A stretch of DNA of 50,077 nucleotides from Bacteroidia bacterium (GTDB lineage Bacteria > Bacteroidota > Bacteroidia > AKYH767-A > OLB10): contig JAEUTI010000046.1 of the NCBI GenBank assembly GCA_016788065.1, positions 1-50,077 of the forward strand. Direction: 5' to 3'. This document shows positions 34,803 through 42,400 of this stretch, in pieces; position 1 is the first letter of the stretch; the number at the start of each line of letters is the position of its first letter. A program made the translations under genes and the position numbers. Below the pieces are notes generated by a model, which saw only the letters and a list, made by a program, of their open reading frames with translations, was not told where the DNA came from and made no database searches.

Positions 34803-35450
34803 ATGAAACGTACACTAATCTATTTAGTATCAGCCATCGCTTTGGTAATGATGCTATCTGATAAATCGAAAGGCCAGAATAATGATAAACTGGTAAATTT
34901 AGGAATTAAAGCCGGAGCCAATTATTCATGGTTGAACCTGGAGGATGTTGATGATGAAAAGGGATTGCTGGGATACCACTTAGGTATTTTTAGCAAACTG
35001 AATCTTACCGATTATTTTGGTGTTCAGGGTGAACTATTATACACCACAAAAGGGTCGGAACTCACATACGACAACGACTTCTTTGATGGAAAAACCTCTC
35101 TTAAGGTAGAGTATATTGAAATTCCGGTGCTTGCAGTTGTTCAATTAAATGAAAACATAAATCTGCATGGAGGACCTTATTTCTCATTCCTGGTAAGAGC
35201 AAAAGCTAAAAATGATTCCAGTGTAGGTTTGTTCGACTTTGAAGAAGAGATTGACAAAGATAATTTCAAGCAAACAGATTGGGGTTTAATTGGCGGAATA
35301 GGAATTGATGTTTCCAATATTCATGGTGGTGTAAGATATTCCATGGGCCTTGAAAAAATTGAAAAGGAAAAGTCTTTTAATGGAGTTAATTATACCTTTT
35401 CAGATGCAATGAATTCACAGGTACAATTATATATTGGTGTAAGTTTTTAA
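34803..35450 (+). CDS. Outer-membrane beta-barrel protein (PorT/OMP_b-brl_2-like)
   Basis: 215 residues with a signal peptide (MKRTLIYLVSAIALVMMLSD). The body shows alternating amphipathic strands: NLGIKAGANYSWLNLEDVDD, YHLGIFSKLNLTDYFGVQGE, LLYTTKGSELTY, VEYIEIPVLAVVQLNENINL, GGIGIDVSNIHGGVRYSMGL. It ends in a hydrophobic strand with aromatic-rich QVQLYIGVSF. This is the pattern of the eight-stranded beta-barrels common in Bacteroidota outer membranes. Its role is unknown. A strong terminator 25 bases after the stop ends the transcript. A possible weak sigma-54 element lies upstream. Confidence 0.82.
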   Translation: MKRTLIYLVSAIALVMMLSDKSKGQNNDKLVNLGIKAGANYSWLNLEDVDDEKGLLGYHLGIFSKLNLTDYFGVQGELLYTTKGSELTYDNDFFDGKTSLKVEYIEIPVLAVVQLNENINLHGGPYFSFLVRAKAKNDSSVGLFDFEEEIDKDNFKQTDWGLIGGIGIDVSNIHGGVRYSMGLEKIEKEKSFNGVNYTFSDAMNSQVQLYIGVSF

Positions 35451-35475
35451 TTACTCCAACTATTGCAGGAATAAA

Positions 35476-35507
35476 AAAGGCATTGACTCGTTTGAGTCAA
35501 TGCCTTT
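35476..35507. terminator. Bidirectional terminator between convergent genes
   Basis: A perfect 14-base-pair stem (AAAGGCATTGACTC / GAGTCAATGCCTTT) with loop GTTT, flanked by A-run and T-rich sequence. It serves the beta-barrel gene (plus) and the NtrC-type gene (minus), whose stop is 5 bases away. Confidence 0.85.
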
Positions 35508-35511
35508 CTAT

Positions 35512-36945
35512 TTATACGGAAGAACTATCGGATTCATTAAGCAAATTATAATGCTTCATCTTATTGTACAAAGTCTTTCGATCAATATTTAGCATCCGGG
35601 CTGCCTTTGATTTATTGAACTGCACCTTCTGCAAAACATTAATTATTGTTTCATATTCCGCTTCCAAGGCAGCTTCTTTTAGATTAGTTACCTGTTTAGG
35701 TAAACCGGATGTCCGGGACTGCTCATTATTACCTGAAATTATTCCTGTTGGTAAATTAAAACTATTTCTTTCAGGAGATTTCATTTCTTCGGGCAATGCA
35801 TCAACCTCAATTATTTCACCTTTGGTAAGTAAAGCGGCACGTTTGATCATGTTTTTCAATTCCCGGATATTGCCTGGCCAGGAATAATTTAGGAAAATAT
35901 TTTTTACTTCATCAGAGAAAGAAGTAATATTCCGATTCAGTTCGGAATTCGTTTCCTGAAGAAAATGTTCAGCGAAAGGAATAATATCTTTATCTCTTTC
36001 ACGAAGTGGTGGAACGTTAATAGTAAATTCATTAAATCGATGATATAAATCTTCGCGGAACTTTCCATTTCTGAACGCAACTGCCAAATTTTCATTTGAA
36101 GCAATAACAATTCTTACATCGAGATCAATTTCTTTATTGCCGCCAATTCTTTTCAGTCTTCGTTCCTGAATAACGCGCAACATCGAAACCTGAATATCAT
36201 ATCCAAGATTACCTATTTCATCCAAAAATAAAGTTCCGCCATTTGCGAGTTCAAAGTGTCCGATTTTTGAATTAATTGCCCCGGTGAACGAACCTTTTTC
36301 ATGTCCGAACAACTCACTTCCTGCCAATTCCTTTGAAATAGCACCACAATCCATAGCTACAAAAGGTTTACCTCTGCGGTCACTGCGATCGTGAATACTT
36401 CTGGCCACAGCTTCCTTTCCGGAGCCGCTTTCTCCATAAATAATAACAGAGTAATTAGTAGGAGCTACCAGATCTATCTGGCGATATAATTCAAGAGCCA
36501 CTTTGCTTTTTCCAATCAGAAATGAAGACGCCGGTAGAAGCTTTTTCGGACGGGATTTGAGACTCTCGTTATCTTCTGAAGCACCCTCACCCAAAGCTCT
36601 TTTAACCATCATTAATATTTCATCTGGAATTAAGGGCTTCGAAACATAATCAAGCGCTCCGGCTTTAATTACATTTACAGCCATCTTGATATCAGAATAC
36701 CCGGTTATAATTATAACAGGCAATCCCAGACCTTCCTGGTGCAATCTTTCCAGCAATTTCAATCCGTCGGTATCTCCCAACCTGAAATCACTTATCAGCA
36801 AATCAAATTTGCCAACTTTCAGCATTTCCACAGCTCGGGAGCCACTGAATGCCGTTTCTGTTGTATAACCATTCTTCGTAAGAAAACGACTTAGAAGGTT
36901 GCAAATATCAGTATCATCATCTAAAATTAAGATTCTCTTTTCCAT
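35512..36945 (-). CDS. NtrC-type sigma-54-dependent response regulator
   Basis: 477 residues. Receiver 1-120 (D53 in LLISDFRLGD, K103 in YVSKPLI). AAA+ domain about 140-375: Walker A GESGSGKE (171-178), sigma-54 contact loop GSFTGA (218-223, a mild variant of GAFTGA), Walker B LFLDEIG (239-245), an arginine-finger region and WPGNIRELKN. C-terminal Fis-type HTH about 425-470 (VLQKVQFNKSKAARMLNIDR). It opens promoters held by RNA polymerase with sigma-54, so the genome must encode RpoN. The receiver gene 20 bases upstream is in the same operon. Sigma-54-like promoters at 37.5-38.9 kb are the nearest likely targets. No kinase is adjacent. Confidence 0.93.
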   Translation of the reverse strand: MEKRILILDDDTDICNLLSRFLTKNGYTTETAFSGSRAVEMLKVGKFDLLISDFRLGDTDGLKLLERLHQEGLGLPVIIITGYSDIKMAVNVIKAGALDYVSKPLIPDEILMMVKRALGEGASEDNESLKSRPKKLLPASSFLIGKSKVALELYRQIDLVAPTNYSVIIYGESGSGKEAVARSIHDRSDRRGKPFVAMDCGAISKELAGSELFGHEKGSFTGAINSKIGHFELANGGTLFLDEIGNLGYDIQVSMLRVIQERRLKRIGGNKEIDLDVRIVIASNENLAVAFRNGKFREDLYHRFNEFTINVPPLRERDKDIIPFAEHFLQETNSELNRNITSFSDEVKNIFLNYSWPGNIRELKNMIKRAALLTKGEIIEVDALPEEMKSPERNSFNLPTGIISGNNEQSRTSGLPKQVTNLKEAALEAEYETIINVLQKVQFNKSKAARMLNIDRKTLYNKMKHYNLLNESDSSSV

Positions 36946-36965
36946 ATAGCAGAGGTAATTTAAAT

Positions 36966-37343
36966 TTAATTAAGAAAGTCGGGAAATATTTTATTCAACG
37001 AATCTACAATTAAGACCCGCTTAAGTGGTTTACCAATAAAATCAATTGCACCATCAGCAGCAGCTCTTTTTCTTTCAACTTCTCCATCATATGCGCTTAT
37101 CATTATTATTTTAATGTCAGGAAATTTTTCTTTTATCCCGGATAGCGCATCCAATCCCGAACCGTCGGGCAGATTGTTGTCAAGAAATAATACCACATCA
37201 GGCGAATTACTTAATTTGGTAAGACCTTCTTTCAGTGTTGTAGCATACATGCTTTTAAATCCCATTTGTTTTAACATTCCGGTTAATAAAATACATATAT
37301 CTATCTCGTCGTCTATGATAATCGCATCAATTTCTTTCCCCAT
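36966..37343 (-). CDS. Stand-alone receiver domain protein
   Basis: 125 residues, only a CheY-like receiver: acidic pair D11/D12 (AIIIDDEIDICILL), phospho-acceptor D55 in VLFLDNNLPDGSG, switch Ser in IIMISAYD and Lys in FIGKPLKRV. No output domain. It is the first gene of a pair with the NtrC-type regulator (20-base gap) and probably modulates the same kinase, as a phosphate sink or an intermediate in a relay. The kinase must be encoded elsewhere, or could be the CHASE3 kinase at 47.2-49.0 kb. Nothing like a promoter box is clear upstream. Confidence 0.88.
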   Translation of the reverse strand: MGKEIDAIIIDDEIDICILLTGMLKQMGFKSMYATTLKEGLTKLSNSPDVVLFLDNNLPDGSGLDALSGIKEKFPDIKIIMISAYDGEVERKRAAADGAIDFIGKPLKRVLIVDSLNKIFPDFLN

Positions 37344-37495
37344 TATTAATTAAACATCTAAATATTTTCGGTATGTGTGTCCGGCAAAACTGCAAATTTC
37401 GTTCCTTAAACATGGATTGATGAATTAAATACTCAACTGATCCATTAATTTTCACAAAAACCGATCTGGTTATACAATCTTAGGGTAATTTATCA

Positions 37496-37510
37496 TGGCA
37501 TAGTTTTGCT
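37496..37510 (+). promoter_or_regulatory. Sigma-54-like promoter (short spacing) of the DUF2383 gene, overlapping a -7 box
   Basis: TGGCA at 37496-37500 and TTGCT at 37506-37510: both elements match TGGCAC/TTGCW, but GG and GC are 9 bases apart instead of 10. The same bases contain TAGTTTTG (37501-37508), a perfect housekeeping -7 box without a good -33. Either use predicts a leader of about 30 bases before the ATG at 37552. Confidence 0.4.
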
Positions 37511-37551
37511 AGTGAATATACGAATAAAATTAATACTAAAATCAAAATACC

Positions 37552-38004
37552 ATGGACACATCAAAAAATGAAATTCAAGCAATTAATAGCTTGATTGAGA
37601 TTAACAACGACCGGATTCAGGGTTACCGTACCGCTGAAGAAGAGACAGAACATGCTGATTTAAAGTCCATTTTCGGATCAAATCTTCGCCAAAGTCAACA
37701 ATTTAACTCTGAATTAGGACAAAAAGTAAGAATGTTGGGAGGTGAGCCTACAGAAGGTACCACTCTTTCCGGGAAAGCCTACAGGGCCTGGATGGACGTT
37801 AAAGCTGCCTTAAGCGGTAAAGATCGCAAGGCCATTCTTAGCTCATGTGAATTTGGTGAGGATGCCGCCTTATCGGTATACAAAACAGTGGTTGAAGGCA
37901 ATGATTTGTCAGCCGATTCCCGCATAATCATCCAAAAACAACATGCTGAGCTTCAAAAGGCTCACGATCAGATGAAATCACTCCGTGATCAGCAAGTAGC
38001 CTAA
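37552..38004 (+). CDS. DUF2383 / PA2169-type four-helix-bundle protein
   Basis: 150 residues, all helical, no signal peptide. The N-terminal INSLIEINNDRIQGYRTAEE and the middle FGSNLRQSQQFNSELGQKVR are the first two helices of the DUF2383 ferritin-like bundle. GTTLSGKAYRAWMDVKAALS and SSCEFGEDAALSVYKTVVEG form the rest. Members are small stress-associated proteins of unknown biochemistry, often near CsbD, YtxH and lmo0937-type genes. That context is partly seen here. A strong terminator follows 8 bases after the stop. Upstream is a sigma-54-like element. Confidence 0.85.
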   Translation: MDTSKNEIQAINSLIEINNDRIQGYRTAEEETEHADLKSIFGSNLRQSQQFNSELGQKVRMLGGEPTEGTTLSGKAYRAWMDVKAALSGKDRKAILSSCEFGEDAALSVYKTVVEGNDLSADSRIIIQKQHAELQKAHDQMKSLRDQQVA

Positions 38005-38012
38005 TATTTTTG

Positions 38013-38051
38013 AAAAAAACAGAGTAGTAATTTTTACTACTCTGTTTTTTT
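38013..38051 (+). terminator. Rho-independent terminator of the DUF2383 gene
   Basis: An 18-base-pair stem built around ACAGAGTAGTAA / TTACTACTCTGT with a three-base loop. The 3' arm ends in a T-run, beginning right after the stop codon. Confidence 0.88.
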
Positions 38052-38097
38052 GTGCATAATTTCTCATTTTGGGGAATTTTTTCTACAAAATAATAAA

Positions 38098-38122
38098 CCC
38101 GCCAAAAATAAATTCTGGCGGG
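38098..38122 (-). terminator. Terminator of the minus-strand stress operon
   Basis: Stem CCCGCCA / TGGCGGG (7 base pairs, 11-base loop). On the minus strand it is followed by TTTATTATTTTG. It lies 26 bases after the stop of the coiled-coil gene. Confidence 0.7.
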
Positions 38123-38148
38123 GTCCTCCCGGGATGCCGGTTTGAAAC

Positions 38149-38529
38149 TTACTTCAAAAGAGCTGATAGCTGATCAATCAATTGCTGATTGAGCTCAAAC
38201 TCCTTTTGCAAAGCATCAAAATCGGTTTGTGAATTGCTTCCGGTTGTTTTCTTGATCTGATCAATTAATGACTGGATTCGGTTACGTGAATTTTCCACTT
38301 CACCCAATTTCATTTTAATATCAAGGTTCGACATTTTGGCTTCAGTAATCGATTTTTTGATATCAGATATTTTCTTGTCTGTAATTTTTAACTTGCTCTC
38401 ATATTCGCCAAGCAAATTTTGCTGCACCACTTCAATTTTCAGGTCAGCCATTTGATTCGATGCTGTGCTAACCTGGAGATCGAGGATCCCAAGCGCAAAG
38501 GCAAACAACACTATGTTTTTTGTTTTCAT
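38149..38529 (-). CDS. Exported coiled-coil protein
   Basis: 126 residues. Residues 1-24 look like a signal peptide (MKTKNIVLFAFALGILDLQV, then STAS). The rest is almost wholly helical with heptad spacing (ESKLKITDKKISDIKKSITE, VENSRNRIQSLIDQIKKTTG, LQKEFELNQQLIDQLSALLK), predicting a coiled coil or helical hairpin in the periplasm. No named family is recognised. It is the second gene of a unit with the lmo0937-type peptide (19-base gap) that begins at the sigma-54-like promoter 38729-38744. A terminator follows. Confidence 0.7.
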   Translation of the reverse strand: MKTKNIVLFAFALGILDLQVSTASNQMADLKIEVVQQNLLGEYESKLKITDKKISDIKKSITEAKMSNLDIKMKLGEVENSRNRIQSLIDQIKKTTGSNSQTDFDALQKEFELNQQLIDQLSALLK

Positions 38530-38548
38530 TTTTTTAATTTAAACTGGT

Positions 38549-38695
38549 TTATCTTCCTCTTATGATTCTTAGTAAAATTGCAACAATGGCAAGAACAAGC
38601 AAGAAATGAATGACTGCACCAATACTATAAACAAAAAATCCAAGTGCCCAAAACACTACTAAAATTATTGCTATAAAATAAAGTAAATTGTTCAT
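38549..38695 (-). CDS. lmo0937-type small membrane protein, 48 residues
   Basis: A short frame read directly: MNNLLYFIAIILVVFWALGF, then FVYSIGAVIHFLLVLAIVAI, then LLRIIRGR and stop. Two hydrophobic helices with the WALGFFVYSIGAVIHFLLVLA core and a basic C-terminus are the hallmark of the lmo0937/DUF5670 family of small inner-membrane proteins, often seen with stress genes. Length and motif fit the family well. Its function is unknown. The predicted sigma-54-like promoter lies 34-49 bases upstream of the ATG, and the coiled-coil gene follows after 19 bases. Confidence 0.85.
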   Translation of the reverse strand: MNNLLYFIAIILVVFWALGFFVYSIGAVIHFLLVLAIVAILLRIIRGR

Positions 38696-38722
38696 ATCGC
38701 TATTTTTTAAAGTTATGAGTTA

Positions 38723-38761
38723 ACATGATTCAAATCATGTGCCACTCGGTCCAAATCATGT
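38723..38761. repeat. CATGAT palindrome with an extra direct half-site
   Basis: ACATGATTCAAATCATGT (38723-38740) has 8-base arms around a 2-base centre and contains TGAT-N4-ATCA. A further half, CAAATCATGT (38752-38761), repeats 38731-38740 exactly 21 bases away. TGAT-N4-ATCA is the core of FNR-type sites, so a Crp/Fnr-family operator is possible. It overlaps the sigma-54-like promoter. Confidence 0.5.
38729..38744 (-). promoter_or_regulatory. Sigma-54-like promoter of the lmo0937/coiled-coil operon
   Basis: On the minus strand TGGCACATGATTTGAA: a perfect -24 TGGCAC, 5-base spacer, TTGAA for TTGCW, with the strict GG-N10 spacing. The predicted start is near 38718, 23 bases before the ATG. 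The -12 C is replaced by A. Confidence 0.55.
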
Positions 38762-38874
38762 GAATCGCAATTGAATATAATTTCAATCAGCAAACTGTAT
38801 CAGGAATTACCCAAATTTCCCCTAAATGTAGAATTTGGATAAAACTTCTTACTTAACACAGAAAAACACTGCAG

Positions 38875-38890
38875 TGGCATTGAAATTGAA
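38875..38890 (+). promoter_or_regulatory. Sigma-54-like promoter of the 38915 gene
   Basis: TGGCATTGAAATTGAA: TGGCAT, 5-base spacer, TTGAA, GG-N10-GA, the same variant as the divergent site at 38729-38744. The predicted start is near 38901, 14 bases before the ATG. Confidence 0.5.
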
Positions 38891-38914
38891 CTAGTCTATC
38901 AAAACCTTAACAAT

Positions 38915-39415
38915 ATGAAACCTCTGTCAACTTCCGTAAATAATGAAACAACTGAAACGCAATTCAGAAGCAGTGAAATTGGTCGAATTGTATTACCATA
39001 TGCCTTTGTTGGAGGTATACTTATAATACTCTATTTTCTGCTCATGAGATTCACCGGCTACTATCAGAATACCGGCCTTCGAAGTATTAATTACCTCATT
39101 CTGATACCCTTTACTTACTTTTCAATCAAGGCATACATCTCCAGGGCTCATGGCAGATCTTATCTTAAAGGATTTCTGGCAGGAATAATTAGCTATTTGA
39201 TTTCATATTCACTTTTAAGTCTTTTCATGATGCTATATTTGGCATTTGCTGATCACCAGTTGATGACCTATATATACAATAGTGCATATCCGGAGCTTCA
39301 ACTTACTCCGGTAGGAGTAGGCCTATTACTGATTGGTGAGGGCATTATTGCAGGATTGATCACATCTTTCCTTATTATGCAAAATTTCAAAGATGATATT
39401 CGGAAAGCAGCCTGA
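38915..39415 (+). CDS. Four-helix membrane protein (DUF4199-like)
   Basis: 166 residues. A hydrophilic N-terminus (1-25) is followed by four transmembrane helices (about 27-47, 58-75, 86-110, 130-155). IVLPYAFVGGILIILYFLLM, then NYLILIPFTYFSIKAYISRA, YLKGFLAGIISYLISYSLLS and GVGLLLIGEGIIAGLITSFL fit DUF4199, a Bacteroidota inner-membrane family of unknown function. It precedes tamB by 29 bases and may be the first gene of the tamB-tamL transcript. Its predicted sigma-54-like promoter would then place the whole TAM unit under stress control. Confidence 0.7.
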   Translation: MKPLSTSVNNETTETQFRSSEIGRIVLPYAFVGGILIILYFLLMRFTGYYQNTGLRSINYLILIPFTYFSIKAYISRAHGRSYLKGFLAGIISYLISYSLLSLFMMLYLAFADHQLMTYIYNSAYPELQLTPVGVGLLLIGEGIIAGLITSFLIMQNFKDDIRKAA

Positions 39416-39444
39416 AGCAGAATTACAAATCCGAAAGGAATGGT

Positions 39445-42400
39445 ATGGTAATTAAAAGCAAACCAATAAGGATTTTACTTAAAATAATGGCTATAACCTC
39501 CGTTTCTATACTGGGGTTATTCCTTATTATTGGTATGCTACTATACATACCCGCAATTCAAAAAGTCATTATTAATAAGGCAGAATCCTTTTACTTCAAC
39601 AAAACAAATGTAAAGCTGGAAATCAAAGGAATTCACTTAAATATACGGGGAGGCTTGGCTATTTCGGGAATATATGTTCCTGACCAGAAAAATGACACTC
39701 TTTTATATGCGACATCAATTTCAACAGGACTGAATTACATAAAACTACTATCAAATCAAATTGACCTGGGCACAATAATGCTGGAAGGAATAACCTGTAA
39801 CCTTTTAAAAAACAATGAGGACTCCTTGTTTAACTTCCAGTTCATCGCAGATGCCTTTGCATCCAAAGATACCAGCGCAAAAGATACTACATCGGAGGGA
39901 ATGACGCTGATGGCAGATCAACTGGATGTACAAAACTTAAATTTTACATTTTACGATCAGTTATCAGGGATTAATCTCAAATCAACAATTGCAGATTTAT
40001 CGATAGAAATAAAACGAATGAATTTGGATAGTATTCAGTTTCACTTAGGAAAAATCGATTTACAAGGTGCTTCTGTTCAGTTTGCTACACTAAAAGAACA
40101 GTCTACTGATTCAACCACTAATTCCACTTCACCCGATATTACCTTTGAAACAATTAACATTAAGAACTGCGAATATTACCAAATGAGTATTCCAGATTCG
40201 AGCGGTATGATAGTTAAATGCAGGAATTCATATATTGAATCCGAATCGATGTCATTACCAAACAATATAATTCATATTAAAGAAATTATGTTGGATGGAG
40301 CTACATTTCAAACCTATAATAATAAAACAGTAGCTCAAATAAACACAAAAGAAACAGATGCTATCCAAATAACTATTCCGTATGATATTGCATTATCACA
40401 TCTTCAAATTAATGACAGCTATATTTCCCAACAAAACGCTACCGACTCCCTACCTGAACTCTACGCAATTAATGAATTTGAAGCTAAAGATATCACTGCA
40501 TTTAATGAATCCGCATCCATAAACATTATTAAGGCTAAGGCAAGCAATTCGGCCGGATTACATATTACTTTTTTAAAAGGCAAAGTTTTCATGCTACCTC
40601 ATCAGCTGATTTTGGAACAATTTGCTCTGGTTACCCCGAACTCCAACATTGCATTAGCTTTGGAAGCCCGGTTTCAAAATTTAGATGCATTGATAAACAA
40701 CCCGGGAGAAACAATGGTGGAAATTCTCTGCACTACTGAACTAAACTCCCTGAAAGACATAGAAATAATTTCTCCAGCCATCACAGCTATTTCATTTATC
40801 AAAGCCAATTACAACAGACATATTCAATTTCAGACAGCTTTAACCGGCAAAATCAATGAACTTCATATAGAACAATTTGAATTAAAGGCAGGGAATTCTA
40901 CTAACATTACAGCTGCAGGCTTTATTAAAAATCTATCAGAACAAGAATCTATTAATTTTGAGAGGGCACAAATTAGTGTTCAATCTATCGGTAATGAACT
41001 GAAATCAATCCTGTCATTACCATCAAATATAAATTTACCGGAATCTATTAGTTTACAAGGATCAATGGCAGGGCTGCTAGAAAATCTTCAATTCCGATTA
41101 GACCTTGCAACTAACCGCGGAGCGATACAATCACATGGTATTCTGAAAATGCAAGACGGTAAGGAGCCGGAATATTATGCAAAAGTACGAGCCAGTAAGG
41201 TTGATGTTGGTTTTTATATTGGCAAAACAGGGATTATAAGCAATACCAGTTTTTTAATTAGTGTTCATGGAACTTCATTTGATCCTGAAAAAATGGATAC
41301 ACGTCTTCAGATGCTCGATGCAGGTTTGAACTACAATTCTTATCAATATCAAAACATAAATTTAACTGCATCCCTGGTTAAGAACCTTGTTCAGACAAAT
41401 CTGATTGTAAATGACACCAATCTCCATGCAACAGTAATTGCTGAAATCTCACTTGATTCTGCTAATCAAAGCGCAAAAGCCAGCATTCACCTGGATGGGT
41501 CTGATCTTAAAAATTTAAATCTCGCTTCAAAGCCATTGCGGGTGAGTGGTAAGTCAAATATTAAAATAAAAGGATTCGACATTAATAACATGAATGGGTT
41601 GGCCACCTTTTCTAACATATTAATCATTAAAGAAGAAGAACGTTATCCTTTAGATTCCGTCTATATAAAAGTAATAAATACGGAACAACGTAGTGAGATT
41701 ATTTTAAAGAGTCAGATAGTAGATGCGAATCTCAAAGGAACCTTAAATATGACCACAATTCCTCAAGTAATTAAAAACTATACTTCAAATTATACACAAA
41801 GTACAAGTGGTTATTCCAAAATCAATATGGAGGATCAGAATTTTGAATTCGCAATCGATTTTCATGACCCGGCACTATTTGCAAAGCTCTTTGTTCCAAA
41901 CTTAAAAGAATTTGAAGCGGGTACCATAGCAGGAAATTTCAACGGCCCCAAATCAGAATTAAATATTCAAGTCGATTTACCACTCATTAATTATAATGAC
42001 ATCAGATTCAAAGATCTTCAATTAATTATTCAATCAAACAGTGAACTCGTAGATGGCAAATTAAAGATTGCAGCAGTAACCTCAGGAAACATCAAACTTC
42101 CTCTACTTACAGCCTCAATGACATTAAAAAATTCTGAAATGCTTCTAAATCTTAATATTTCAGATAGTGTAAAAACAAGATTGGACCTTACAACAAATGC
42201 TACTATTCAACCGGATGGTTATGAAATTACGTTCCCTGATGATAGAATTACTTTGGATGACAGAGTTTGGGCTTTAACTCCATCAGCTACACTCAACATC
42301 AAAAATAAGAACTTCTCGATGACCAGATTCGAACTGCAATCAGGTGATGAAAGAATTTCGGCTACCAGAAATTCGGGAAGCAATGCGCAAGAGACAAGTA

